49,258 nucleotides of DNA, from assembly GCA_016342325.1 (NCBI GenBank), contig JAEINR010000045.1:1-49258 (forward strand), in the 5' to 3' direction. Positions 1 to 8,846 of this stretch are shown piece by piece. The notes below the pieces were generated by a model. The model saw only the letters and a list, made by a program, of their open reading frames with translations, was not told the origin of the DNA and did not search any database. Position 1 is the stretch's first letter; each line of letters opens with the position of its first letter. This DNA comes from Desulfobacterium sp. (GTDB lineage: Bacteria; Desulfobacterota; Desulfobacteria; Desulfobacterales; Desulfobacteraceae). Position numbers and translations under genes: made by a program.

Positions 1-105
1 AGCGATGATTGTGGATAAATATCCATGTGCAGCTTAAACTAATTGTTTTTTTGTCTTGACTCAGGGGTCCACTTTATAGTTCATTCACTCTTTTGTTTAA
101 ACGTT

Positions 106-387
106 TTACTCAATTAACTCCAAGGGAATATCGATTAAGATTTTCAATGAGTGAGACGATCCGGTCAAACCAGAACGAATAACATCGAAGTGGATCAGCA
201 TCGGCGGGTCGAACCAAGCAGGATGGAGTAAATTACTTATTTTAAACATCGTATTGATGGCCGCTGAAAAAGTGCTACGACTGATACCGCCATCCCGGGA
301 TAGGCATTCCTTGGCAAAATCGTCCTCTTTAAGATATTGTACAAAATCGCGAGGGGACTCATGCTCCTGGAGATGGAAAAATATCAC
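106..387 (-). pseudogene. IS4-like transposase remnant (N-terminal fragment)
   Basis: The minus-strand reading contains LKEDDFAKECLSRDGGISRS followed by TFSAAINT, which resembles the N-terminal region of IS4-type DDE transposases. Only about 93 codons are open, against several hundred for a complete enzyme, and the second half (after about residue 48) no longer looks like transposase. A good Shine-Dalgarno (AGGAGGGG) lies upstream near 447-454 in front of an ATG that opens a 17-codon frame ending at a TAA, so the original start has probably been separated from this fragment by a frameshift. I read this as a decayed insertion sequence. No terminal inverted repeats were identified. The family assignment rests on remembered sequence similarity only. 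Confidence 0.5.
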
Positions 388-699
388 ATTTACGTTCTAA
401 AAAGTAATACATAATTTTCGATACTTTTTTTCCTATTTATCATAAACCACCCCTCCTAAACAGTGTTTACAATTCAAATATGAGTTAGCTCATTACGTAA
501 CCGGTTATTATTAATCGATTAATGGCTTTGCGATACATCACAATTAATAAGCCGGAATAGATATTGCGTCTATAAATGAAAATTCAAATTTAATAACCTC
601 TTTCATTAAACCTACAAGAATGGGAAGCGGTCCTTAATTTTGATGGCAGGCTTGCTACTCAACCAATATAGATGACCACTTGTAGAGAGGAATTTGAAT
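388..699. other. AT-rich intergenic region with two short palindromes
   Basis: No gene is supported here. The left part holds the ribosome-binding site and false start of the transposase relic. Two perfect palindromes lie close together: TAACCGGTTA (498-507) and ATTAATCGATTAAT (510-523). Either could be an operator for the secreted-protein gene that starts at 700, but no convincing -35/-10 pair was seen, so the regulatory reading is only a possibility. Confidence 0.4.
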
Positions 700-3210
700 A
701 TGAAAAAAGGGCTGTTAATGGGAATTGTACTCTTTGTTTTTTTGTTGTTGCCGGCTCTATCCACGGCGGAGATTGTCGATTTGCCAAAAGTAAATGGCAT
801 CGGTTATTTCATGGATACGCAGACAGGATATACGTGGGTAGATGTGGATACTTTTTATTGGCCGTATACAAGCTATACGGGAATTCTTGCCGCAAACGCC
901 TTAGGAGAGGGGTTTCATATAACATCTTCACAGGAGTTAGACATTTTATTACAAAATATACATGGCAATGGTCTTTCCCTTACAGAGTATAAACAGGTAT
1001 GTCACAAAATGTTGGAAGATCAATATGGAACATTAGAAAATGTTCAAGGATATTTTACGATGTATAACAACACTGAGGTACGGAGAACATACCTGGATTG
1101 GCGTAGCGATGATTCTCTTATCCATCGGTACGACTATTCCATTCCAGCCTCAGAATTAACAAGTGGTAGTAACTTTCGTTTAAACACATTATTAGTTTCT
1201 ACCCTGCCTCGATCTTTAACCATTTCTTCAACCACAGGTGGTTCAGTCACAGGTCCCGGTGAAGGGGCATTCCCACGATATAGTCCCGGTCAAGTTGTAG
1301 ATCTCGTTGCCACACCTGATTCAGGGTTTGAATTTGTGAAATGGGAGGGTGACGTCTCAACGATTGTAGATGTCAACAATGCCGACACCACGGTTACCAT
1401 GAACAGCCCATACGCTGTTACGGCAGTATTTACCAAAACACCGATACCGGAATACCCTTCCACAAAATTCTACGTTCCCGGGGGGATGTTCGATAATCAA
1501 GATTTCGGCAGAGCCATCGCTGTTCAATTCGATGGAACCGCCATAGTTGGTGATCCGGACGATTCAGGAACCGGAGCGGCATATGTTTGTCTTCCGCCCT
1601 ACAATGAACCGGGTAATTGGGACCATTATTATAATCCCGATATGATGGGCTATGGGAGTATCCGGCTCTCAGCAACGGATGGCTCTACGGGAGATAGATT
1701 CGGCAGCGCTGTGGATATAGACAAAAACCGCATTATTATCGGGGCTCCCGCCGATGATAATGATAACGGAAATGGTTCAGGATCGGCCTATATCTTTGAA
1801 GCAACCGGCGAGGGATGGACCCAGGTTGCAAAGCTCACGGCACCTGATGGTGCTGCATTGGAAATCTTCGGCAGTTCCGTGGGTATTTTTCATAATATGG
1901 CCGTTGTTGGTGCCAAACCTATAAATCCATTTTATGGTGCAGTGTATCTTTTTAATCGGACAGATGAGGGCGATTGGGTTCCGACGGGGAAGCTTGTGCC
2001 GAGTGATGGTGTTCTCGGGGATGATTTTGGTCAGTCCATAGATATTGGTGCTTATGGCAAGATGATCATTGGGGCACCTGATGCGGTTAATGGAAATGGC
2101 AGCAGATCAGGCGCCGCATATGTGTATGATCTTTATGATCTAAGTGGTTATTTCCAATGGGGAGGGGAGGTTCCACCGGTTATTAAACTTTCACCAGATG
2201 ACGGTGAAACCGGGGATGATTTCGGTTACTCTGTGGCCATTAATGTAACAAATTATGGTTTCCAGGCCATTGTCGGCGCTTCCTGGGATGACGCTTCAGG
2301 ATCAGCCTATGTTTTTGAGATGTCCAACGGCGGAGACCTTGAAAAGATCTCGAAGCTTAAGGCAACAGACAGTGCACCAGGGGACTATTTTGGCAGGTCC
2401 GTGGCCTTCTATCATTCTAATGCGAATACCGGCCTTGATGCATCTGTACTCGTTGGGGCGCCATGGGATGATGATAAGGGGACTTCCTCCGGTTCAGCAT
2501 ATGTGTTCAGTCCCGTGGACAACGATTGGTATCAGGCTGCTAAGATCACTGCAATTGACGGTGCACCTGGAGACTATTTCGGTGGATCCGTAGCCGAAAA
2601 TTATAATGGGGATGGCATCATCGGTGCTCCGAATGCTGGTAAGCATTCAGGCGCTAAACGTGGCGCCGCCTATTTTTTTTCAGATGGGGTTACGCAAACG
2701 TCCATCAGTGCCAGAGACAATGTTGTCGTCGAGCCCATACCGGAAATGACCCTCCAATTTGAGAGTGTAACGTCAGCCGGTGAATTGTCTGTTATAAAAA
2801 GCCCAGCATCACAGCCGACTCCGCCTGCTAATTTTTCGTTCGCAAGTGAAGTCTATAGCATAGAGTTTACAGGCTCAATTGATCAGCCGGTTTCTGTCTG
2901 TATCCAGTATGATGAATCAACGGTCACCGATGAAAACAACCTTATATTATTCCATTGGACCGGTGATATCTGGGAAGATATAACGGTCTCTCTTAACGCA
3001 GAAACGAATACACTATGCGGTGAGACCCTTTCCTTTTCACCATTTGTGATAGCAGAGGGTCAAGATGAAATTCCAGGAGATCTTGACTCCGATCATGACA
3101 TTGACGGAAAAGATATTGAGAGTTTTGCAGACCAACTTGCAGATGGAACAGCCGAGATCACAATTGGGGCTTTTGCAGCAGAATTTGGTAAGATAGTATT
3201 GCCGGACTGA
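700..3210 (+). CDS. Secreted FG-GAP repeat protein with InlB-type repeat and dockerin-like tail
   Basis: The product is about 836 residues. A start at the ATG at 700 is preferred over an in-frame TTG at 694, because GAGAGG lies nine bases before the ATG. The N-terminus is a signal peptide (MKKG, hydrophobic core, then STAEI). Residues about 30-90 (YFMDTQTGYTWVDV) resemble Lcl/DUF1566-like heads of secreted proteins. A divergent InlB B-repeat (TISSTTGGSVTGPG to YAVTAVF) follows. Then come seven FG-GAP-like repeats, each with an FG-S/A-V start, an IIGAP/VVGA core and a G-S/A-AYVF end. The C-terminus carries GDLDSDHDIDGKDIESF, a Ca-binding, dockerin-like loop. The architecture fits an exported, calcium-dependent cell-surface or adhesive protein. 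No sorting signal was recognised, and no neighbouring gene clarifies its job. Flanked by mobile-element and pseudogene debris, it may sit in an accessory region. Confidence 0.85.
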   Translation: MKKGLLMGIVLFVFLLLPALSTAEIVDLPKVNGIGYFMDTQTGYTWVDVDTFYWPYTSYTGILAANALGEGFHITSSQELDILLQNIHGNGLSLTEYKQVCHKMLEDQYGTLENVQGYFTMYNNTEVRRTYLDWRSDDSLIHRYDYSIPASELTSGSNFRLNTLLVSTLPRSLTISSTTGGSVTGPGEGAFPRYSPGQVVDLVATPDSGFEFVKWEGDVSTIVDVNNADTTVTMNSPYAVTAVFTKTPIPEYPSTKFYVPGGMFDNQDFGRAIAVQFDGTAIVGDPDDSGTGAAYVCLPPYNEPGNWDHYYNPDMMGYGSIRLSATDGSTGDRFGSAVDIDKNRIIIGAPADDNDNGNGSGSAYIFEATGEGWTQVAKLTAPDGAALEIFGSSVGIFHNMAVVGAKPINPFYGAVYLFNRTDEGDWVPTGKLVPSDGVLGDDFGQSIDIGAYGKMIIGAPDAVNGNGSRSGAAYVYDLYDLSGYFQWGGEVPPVIKLSPDDGETGDDFGYSVAINVTNYGFQAIVGASWDDASGSAYVFEMSNGGDLEKISKLKATDSAPGDYFGRSVAFYHSNANTGLDASVLVGAPWDDDKGTSSGSAYVFSPVDNDWYQAAKITAIDGAPGDYFGGSVAENYNGDGIIGAPNAGKHSGAKRGAAYFFSDGVTQTSISARDNVVVEPIPEMTLQFESVTSAGELSVIKSPASQPTPPANFSFASEVYSIEFTGSIDQPVSVCIQYDESTVTDENNLILFHWTGDIWEDITVSLNAETNTLCGETLSFSPFVIAEGQDEIPGDLDSDHDIDGKDIESFADQLADGTAEITIGAFAAEFGKIVLPD

Positions 3211-3822
3211 TAAAAACTGCCCGGGCAAAATCCGGGATTTGGGGGCCGGGTGGTGAACTGTGTTGTCCACGCCATAGCCCCTGAATCCGGGGGGCACCTC
3301 CATCTTCATGATGTCCAGGGCCTAGTAGGAGACCTCGGGCAGGCCGTTGTCCTCGGAAGACCAAGTGTTGAGGGTCCGCTTGAGTAGTCCTGGCAGCCCA
3401 GCAGGGTCATGCAGCCTAACACCCCGTCATCATCCCCCATGATCCCGTAGAACTCCTCGTCGGAACGTTGTCCCTGGGATCCAGGGCGTACCGGGCAAGG
3501 CGCATGAAGATGGTCATCCCCTGCGCCTCTTTTTAAAGGGGGATATTGAATTATATGAGCCCAGTCCCAGGATTCTCAAAAGCCCGTATTATTCCGGTAA
3601 ATTCCACGATTATAATTGATGATTATTAAAATCCTGTTATATTATGGCACTTCCCATGCTGACGGGATTGAGGCAAGGGCCCTTGTTCAGGGCAGGGCCG
3701 GATACACAACTTTAAACGAAGCTCTACCCTTACTTTAACTTTTGTCCCGGCTGTTTGATTGCACCTGATACCTTTTTAGAGTACGGGAACGGGATGATCA
3801 GGATTCGGAGTAACTGAAACGT
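3211..3822. other. Gene-free region holding an sdhA/sdhB mosaic relic and the PRTase upstream region
   Basis: Apart from the mosaic pseudogene at 3246-3534, nothing codes here. A weak hairpin (CCCGG-gcaaaat-CCGGG) just after the FG-GAP gene near 3219-3235 may act as its terminator, although it has no proper T-tract. The stretch from 3535 to 3822 is AT-rich, with no clear promoter and a poor Shine-Dalgarno (CGGAG) in front of the phosphoribosyltransferase. Confidence 0.6.
3246..3534 (-). pseudogene. Scrambled sdhA/sdhB relic (three joined fragments)
   Basis: Three blocks copy parts of the intact succinate dehydrogenase genes found 3-4 kb away. Block 3246-3384 matches 7022-7160 (sdhA C-terminal region). 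Block 3385-3509 matches 6209-6334 (sdhB C-terminal half). Block 3504-3534 matches 6752-6782 (sdhB near its N-terminus). The second and third blocks meet at ATGAAG, which is present at both parental sites, so a microhomology deletion of 423 bp is implied. The copy is dead: a GAG codon has become TAG in the sdhA part, and one base is missing in the sdhB part (CGGAGCGCTTG became CGGAACGTTG). Identity to the intact genes is roughly 85 percent by eye. The block order is circularly permuted relative to the intact locus. Confidence 0.9.
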
Positions 3823-4386
3823 ATGACCGTTACAAATGAAAAAATATTTATCGATTCACAGCAAATGGAGAGAGACTGCTGGGAGTTTGCAAAGAAGATT
3901 TATGGCCAGGGCCATGATTTTGATATCTTTTCCGGAATCACCCGGGGGGGCGCTCAGATATCCATCTATATGCAAGAGGTGTTTGCCCTGCTTTCCGGCA
4001 AGAAAAAGGAGTTCACCACCATCCATGCGCAGTCCTATACGGGAATCGGCGCCGCAGGGGAGGTCCGGGTGGAGAATGTGGACGCGCTGGCACGCAGGGT
4101 CACTCCAGGGTGCCGGATTCTGATCGTGGATGACATCTTTGACCGGGGGAAAACATTCAAGGCCGTATACGACAGGGTGAAGACGGCCCTGGCCAAAGAA
4201 GAGGCGGTCACCATTCAAATTGCAGCGCTTTATTACAAGCCGGAAAACAATATCGTGGGCATTGAACCCCACTTCCACTACAAAACCTTTGGATCCAGTG
4301 ACTGGATCGTCCTGCCCCATGAACTCGATGAGTTGAGCCGTGAAGAACTCGAGAAAAAAGGATTCATATGGCCTGGGAAGGAGTAA
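3823..4386 (+). CDS. Purine-type phosphoribosyltransferase
   Basis: The 187-residue protein carries the PRPP-binding signature ILIVDDIFDRGKT at about residues 105-117, typical of type I phosphoribosyltransferases of the hypoxanthine/xanthine-guanine group. An upstream DIFSGITRGGAQIS segment fits the loop contacting pyrophosphate. Such enzymes transfer a purine base to PRPP in cytoplasmic salvage. The closing hood region (YKTFGSSDWIVLPHELDE) carries the W-V-x-P pattern seen in XPRT/HGPRT relatives. Base specificity cannot be read from the sequence. The gene stands alone on the plus strand, convergent with the fumarase operon and separated from it by a strong terminator. The Shine-Dalgarno is weak (CGGAG, 12 bases before ATG). 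Confidence 0.8.
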   Translation: MTVTNEKIFIDSQQMERDCWEFAKKIYGQGHDFDIFSGITRGGAQISIYMQEVFALLSGKKKEFTTIHAQSYTGIGAAGEVRVENVDALARRVTPGCRILIVDDIFDRGKTFKAVYDRVKTALAKEEAVTIQIAALYYKPENNIVGIEPHFHYKTFGSSDWIVLPHELDELSREELEKKGFIWPGKE

Positions 4387-4462
4387 GAAGAGTTTGAAAT
4401 TAAGATCAGTTTCAATAATCAACGGCAGGAATCAGGAAGTTGAAGGATCATAAACTAAAGAA

Positions 4463-4498
4463 AACCCGGGGCAGAGCCAAACGGCCCTGCCCCGGGTT
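4463..4498. terminator. Bidirectional rho-independent terminator
   Basis: AACCCGGGGCAGAGCC pairs with GGCCCTGCCCCGGGTT over 16 positions with one mismatch and a short loop. On the minus strand the stem is followed by TTTTCTTT, so it should end the mce-to-fum operon. It also closes the convergent phosphoribosyltransferase transcript. Confidence 0.9.
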
Positions 4499-4515
4499 AA
4501 CTGGTTATTTATGGA

Positions 4516-6126
4516 TTAAAGTAGATTACTGTAGAAATCGTTACCCTTGTCATCCACGATGATAAAGGCGGGGAAGTCCTCCACCGTCATCATGAACACC
4601 GCTTCCATGCCGAGCTCTTCATATTCCACAAGCTCCACTTTCTTAATGAAGTCCCGGCCGAGCCGTGCGGCAGGGCCGCCCGGAGATCCGAGATAGAAGC
4701 CGCCGAACTTTTGGCAGGCATCGGTCACCTGTTGGGAACGGTTGCCCTTGGCCAGCATGACCATGGACGCCCCCTGCTCCTGGAAGACGGGAACATAGGG
4801 ATCCATTCTGCCGGCGGTGGTGGGGCCGAAGGAACCCGAGGCCTGGCCTTCCGGGGTCTTGGCAGGTCCTGCATAGTAGATGATGTGATCCTTGATGTAG
4901 TCGGGCAGTCCCTCTCCTTTGTCCAGGCGCTCCTGGAACTTGGAATGGGCGATATCCCTGGCAACGATGATCTTGCCGGATAGCAACAGCCGTGTGGCAA
5001 CGGGATATTCGCTTAACTGGGCCCGGATCTCGGCCATGGGTTTGTTCAGGTCCACCTTGACCGCGTCTGCCATTTCAGGCTCTATCAGCGGCAAGAACTT
5101 TGACGGATTCTCCTCAAGTTTTTCAATGAAAATCCCCTCCCGGGTGATCTTTGCCTTGATCTGCCGGTCGGCGGAGCAGCTCACCCCAATGCCCACGGGG
5201 CAGGAAGCACCGTGGCGGGGCAGCCTCACCACCCGGACATCCAGGGCAAAATGCTTGCCCCCGAACTGGGCGCCAAGGCCGATCTTCTGGGCCCGGTCCA
5301 GCACCTTTTTCTCAAGGTCAACGTCCCTGAAGGCGTGGCCCGTGTCGTCCCCGGTTGTGGGAAGGGCGTCGAGATACCGGGCAGAGGCAAGCTTCACCGT
5401 CTTGAGGTTGGCTTCGGCCGAGGTGCCGCCAATGACAAAGGCCAGATAGTAGGGCGGACAGGCCGCCGTACCAAGACTCTTCATCTTCTCGGTCATGAAG
5501 TCCAGCAGGATCTCCTCGGAATTGAGCACCGCCTTGGTCATCTGGTAGAGGAAGGTCTTGTTGGCGGACCCACCGCCTTTAGCCATGAACAGAAACCGGT
5601 ACTCCTCCCCCTGGGTGGCATAGAGATCAATCTGGGCCGGCAGGTTGCACTTGGTGTTCTTCTCATCGTACATGGTGATGGGGGCGTTCTGGGAGTACCT
5701 GAGATAATTCTCGGTATAGGCATCGAACACGCCCTTGGAGAGCTCCTCCCCATCATCGGACCAGGTCCAGACCTGCTGTCCCTTCTTGCCCATGATAATG
5801 GCCGTGCCCGTATCCTGGCACATGGGATAGACCATTTCTGCGGATATGGCAGCGTTCTTCAACAGTTCCAGGGCAATGTACCGGTCGTTATCACTGCTTT
5901 CCGGATCATCGATGATACCCCTGAGCTTTTTCAGGTGCTCGGAACGGTAAAGATGGGCCACCTCCTTAAAGGCAGTCTTTGCGACCAAGCCAAGGGCCTG
6001 GGGCTCAACGGTCAGGACCTCCTTTCCGTTGAAATCCTTGGTGTTAACATATTCCCGGGAGACAAGCTTATACTCGGTGGTATCCTCTCCCAGGGGAAAC
6101 ATGGGCGTATAATTAAATTGTGTCAT
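4516..6126 (-). CDS. fumA: Class I fumarate hydratase, single-chain [4Fe-4S] type
   Basis: The 536-residue length fits one-subunit class I fumarases, in which the alpha and beta parts are fused. The three iron-sulfur ligand cysteines are visible: C103 in MCQDTGTA, C223 in AACPPYYLA and C309 in GASCPVGIG. The C-terminal third has the beta-part motifs [12 protein letters not shown] and KGNRS. It reversibly hydrates fumarate to malate in the cytoplasm and is oxygen-sensitive as a family property. It lies 12 bp after sdhB, with AAGGAG before the ATG, and is the last gene of the methylmalonyl-CoA/succinate operon, continuing the carbon from the dehydrogenase. A terminator follows at 4463-4498. Confidence 0.95.
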   Translation of the reverse strand: MTQFNYTPMFPLGEDTTEYKLVSREYVNTKDFNGKEVLTVEPQALGLVAKTAFKEVAHLYRSEHLKKLRGIIDDPESSDNDRYIALELLKNAAISAEMVYPMCQDTGTAIIMGKKGQQVWTWSDDGEELSKGVFDAYTENYLRYSQNAPITMYDEKNTKCNLPAQIDLYATQGEEYRFLFMAKGGGSANKTFLYQMTKAVLNSEEILLDFMTEKMKSLGTAACPPYYLAFVIGGTSAEANLKTVKLASARYLDALPTTGDDTGHAFRDVDLEKKVLDRAQKIGLGAQFGGKHFALDVRVVRLPRHGASCPVGIGVSCSADRQIKAKITREGIFIEKLEENPSKFLPLIEPEMADAVKVDLNKPMAEIRAQLSEYPVATRLLLSGKIIVARDIAHSKFQERLDKGEGLPDYIKDHIIYYAGPAKTPEGQASGSFGPTTAGRMDPYVPVFQEQGASMVMLAKGNRSQQVTDACQKFGGFYLGSPGGPAARLGRDFIKKVELVEYEELGMEAVFMMTVEDFPAFIIVDDKGNDFYSNLL

Positions 6127-6138
6127 TCATTCTCCTTG

Positions 6139-6873
6139 TCAGTTGATCATTGCCATTTTACGTCTCAGGTAGGCAATCTGGGTCTGGTGGGGCAGATCCT
6201 TGGGGCAGTAGTCCTGGCAGCCCAACAGGGTCATGCAGCCGAACACCCCGTCATCATCCCCCATGATCTCGTAGAACTCCTCGTCGGAGCGCTTGTCCCT
6301 GGGATCCAGGGCGTACCGGGCAAGGCGCATGAAGCCCACGGCACTGAGGAACCCTTCCCGCATGCGCTTGGTGGCGCAGGCCGAGACGCAGCAGCCGCAC
6401 TCCACACAGCGCTCGAGCTCGTAGATCTCGTCGGCCGTGTCCGGGTCCATGCGCTCCTCAAGCTTGCACAGGTCCACGTTTTCCGCATACTTGTCATGGA
6501 TCCAACTCTCCACCCGCTCGCTCATCTGGCGCATGAATTTACCCGTGTTCACGGAAAGATCCCCGATGAGCTCGAAACCGGGCAGGGGCAAAAGCTTGAT
6601 CTCCCCCTCGGGAAACTTGGATGTGAGGGTCCGGCAGGCAAGGTCGGGCTGGCCGTTGATGACCATGGCGCAGCTGCCGCAAATCCCTGCACGGCAGATG
6701 AAATCAAACTGAATGGAGGGATCGTGCTTCTCCCGGATCTCGTTCAAGGCGATGAAGATGGTCATCCCCGGTGCCTCTTTTATCTCGTAGGTCTTCATGG
6801 TGGGTGTGTCCCCCTTGATCTGGGGGTTGTATCGTAGAATATGAAATTTTAAGGTTCTCTCCTGATCACTCAT
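6139..6873 (-). CDS. sdhB: Succinate dehydrogenase/fumarate reductase iron-sulfur subunit
   Basis: The 244-residue protein has the ligands for all three clusters of the family: C60, C65, C68 and C80 for [2Fe-2S]; C156, C159, C162 and C166 (CVECGCCVSAC); and C213, C219 and C223 (CMTLLGCQDYCP) for the remaining [4Fe-4S] and [3Fe-4S] centres. It passes electrons between the flavoprotein and the membrane haem subunit. The start codon overlaps the sdhA stop by one base (TAATG), so translation is probably coupled. The gene order C-A-B is that of Wolinella-type enzymes. Direction in vivo (succinate oxidation or fumarate reduction) cannot be decided from sequence. Parts of this gene recur in the pseudogene at 3246-3534. 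Confidence 0.95.
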   Translation of the reverse strand: MSDQERTLKFHILRYNPQIKGDTPTMKTYEIKEAPGMTIFIALNEIREKHDPSIQFDFICRAGICGSCAMVINGQPDLACRTLTSKFPEGEIKLLPLPGFELIGDLSVNTGKFMRQMSERVESWIHDKYAENVDLCKLEERMDPDTADEIYELERCVECGCCVSACATKRMREGFLSAVGFMRLARYALDPRDKRSDEEFYEIMGDDDGVFGCMTLLGCQDYCPKDLPHQTQIAYLRRKMAMIN

Positions 6874-8843
6874 TATTTAAAACCCCTCCCTATGCGCTCG
6901 TTCTTTCCTTTGAATTTTTCCGGTATCTCAATGGGATTGAGCAGTTCCTGCATCTCAAAGCGGTCTGCATCGGGATGGGCAGTTTTAATCTCCTCGATCT
7001 CGGCCACCCTCTTTTCCGTGTCCGGGTGGTGAACGGTATTGTCAACGCCGTAGCCCCTGGAACCCGGGGGCATCTCCATTCTCATGATGTCCAGGGGCTC
7101 GTAGGAGACCTCGGGCAGATCATTGTCCTCGGAAGACCAGGTGGTAAGGGTTCGTTTAAGCCATTCCTTGTCATTTCTTTCAGGAAAGTCTTCCCTGGCA
7201 TGGGCACCCCGGCTCTCGGTTCTGAGCATGGCGCCGTAGGCCACGCACTGGGCCAGGCGGATCATCTTGGGCACCCGGATCGCCTCAACAAGCTCCGGGT
7301 TGGAGGTGGATATCCGGTTCCGCAGCGCAATATTCTTGGCCCGCTGGTTGAGCACCTTCAGCTCCTCCACCGCCTTGGCAAGATCAGCCCCGTTCCTGAA
7401 GATACCCACCTTGTCCATCATGATATCCTGCATCTCTTTCCTGAGCTCAAAGGGATTTTCTCCAACATCCCGGTTCAGGAGCTTGATGATCTTGTTCTCT
7501 TCCCGCCTGACGAACTTTTCGATGAGCTTTGTGTCGATGTTCAGGTCGTTTTCAGCACAGTGGTCGGCCACATACTCGCCCACGATCATGCCGGCCACCA
7601 CGGTCTCGGCAACGGAGTTTCCCCCCAAGCGGTTAAATCCGTGCATGTCCCAACAGGCGGCTTCCCCGGCTGAGAAAAGCCCCTTAAGGTTCGGGCTCTC
7701 ACCCGTGGCCTTGGTTCTGACCCCGCCCATGGAGTAATGCTGGGTGGGTCGCACCGGGATGTACTCCTTGACCGGATCAATGCCCAGGAAATACTCGCAG
7801 ATCTCCTTGACCTCCCTCAGGTTTTTATTGATGTGCTCTTTGCCAAGCAGCGTGATGTCCAGCCAGAGATGGTCCCCGTACCGTGACGAAACACCCTTGC
7901 CCTTTCTTATGTGCTCGGTCATACGCCGGGACACCACGTCCCGTGAGGCAAGCTCTTTCTTGTCCGGCTCATAGTCGGGCATGAACCGGTAGCCGTCCTT
8001 GTCCAGGAGCAGGCCGCCGTCTCCCCGGCATCCTTCGGTGGTGAGAATCCCCACGGGCACGATGGCCGTGGGATGAAACTGGACCGCTTCCATGTTGCCC
8101 AAAGTAGCCACCCCTGTCTCAAGGGCGATGGCCGTTCCCATTCCCTCGGAGATGACTGCATTGGTGGACACGGCGTAGAGCCGGCCGTACCCGCCGGTGG
8201 CAATGGTGGTGGCCTTGGCCACGTAGGCGATGAGCTCGCCGGTGACAAGGTCCCTGACAACGGCGCCGTGGCAGACCCCGTCCTCGTGGATAAGGGCGAT
8301 GGCTTCCTTTCTTTCGTGGACGGGAATGCCGAGCTCAATGGCCTTGTTGTCCATGGCATAGAGCATGGTATGGCCGGTGCCGTCACTGGTGAAGCAGGTC
8401 CGCCACTTCTTGGTGCCCCCGAAATCCCGGGAAGTGATGAGACCATGGGCCTCGTTCTTCTCGGTGATGGTCACCTTCTTGCCGTTGATGACCACCTGGC
8501 GGTCGCCCTTTTTAACCCGGCTCCAGGGTACGCCCCAGGCCGTGAGCTGGCGGATGGCCTTGGGGGCTGTGTTGACGAACATCCTGGCGACGTCCTGGTC
8601 ACACCCCCAGTCGCTGCCCTTGACCGTATCTTCGAAATGGACCTCCTCGTTGTCGCCCTCGCCTTTGATACTGGCGCCAAGGCTTGCCTGCATGCCGCCC
8701 TGGGCTGCTGCCGAGTGGGAGCGCTTGGCAGGCATGAGGGAAAGGACAATGGTATCATAGCCCCTCTGTCTGGATGCGATGGCGATCCTCAATCCCGCAA
8801 GGCCGCCACCGATGACAAGTGAATCAGTATATATGACCTTCAT
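6873..8843 (-). CDS. sdhA: Succinate dehydrogenase/fumarate reductase flavoprotein subunit
   Basis: The 656-residue protein starts with the FAD dinucleotide fold ([19 protein letters not shown]) and has [16 protein letters not shown], which contains the histidine that binds FAD covalently in this family. It also has the substrate-domain sequences HPTAI and [10 protein letters not shown] and the conserved [10 protein letters not shown]. It catalyses succinate/fumarate interconversion at the cytoplasmic face of the membrane complex. It begins three bases after the sdhC stop with AAGGAG before the ATG, and it overlaps sdhB by one base. The length matches Wolinella FrdA-type proteins. Fragments of its C-terminal region occur in the pseudogene at 3246-3384. 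Confidence 0.95.
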   Translation of the reverse strand: MKVIYTDSLVIGGGLAGLRIAIASRQRGYDTIVLSLMPAKRSHSAAAQGGMQASLGASIKGEGDNEEVHFEDTVKGSDWGCDQDVARMFVNTAPKAIRQLTAWGVPWSRVKKGDRQVVINGKKVTITEKNEAHGLITSRDFGGTKKWRTCFTSDGTGHTMLYAMDNKAIELGIPVHERKEAIALIHEDGVCHGAVVRDLVTGELIAYVAKATTIATGGYGRLYAVSTNAVISEGMGTAIALETGVATLGNMEAVQFHPTAIVPVGILTTEGCRGDGGLLLDKDGYRFMPDYEPDKKELASRDVVSRRMTEHIRKGKGVSSRYGDHLWLDITLLGKEHINKNLREVKEICEYFLGIDPVKEYIPVRPTQHYSMGGVRTKATGESPNLKGLFSAGEAACWDMHGFNRLGGNSVAETVVAGMIVGEYVADHCAENDLNIDTKLIEKFVRREENKIIKLLNRDVGENPFELRKEMQDIMMDKVGIFRNGADLAKAVEELKVLNQRAKNIALRNRISTSNPELVEAIRVPKMIRLAQCVAYGAMLRTESRGAHAREDFPERNDKEWLKRTLTTWSSEDNDLPEVSYEPLDIMRMEMPPGSRGYGVDNTVHHPDTEKRVAEIEEIKTAHPDADRFEMQELLNPIEIPEKFKGKNERIGRGFK

Positions 8844-8846
8844 CGA

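Noticed and set aside
56-80. TTGACT...TATAGT as a promoter
   Set aside because: The spacing is only 13 bp, too short for a normal sigma-70 promoter.
5212-6837. Long open frame on the plus strand (about 540 codons) opposite fumarase and sdhB
   Set aside because: It lies antisense to two genes with complete family motifs and has no recognisable domain; high GC at third positions opens the opposite strand.
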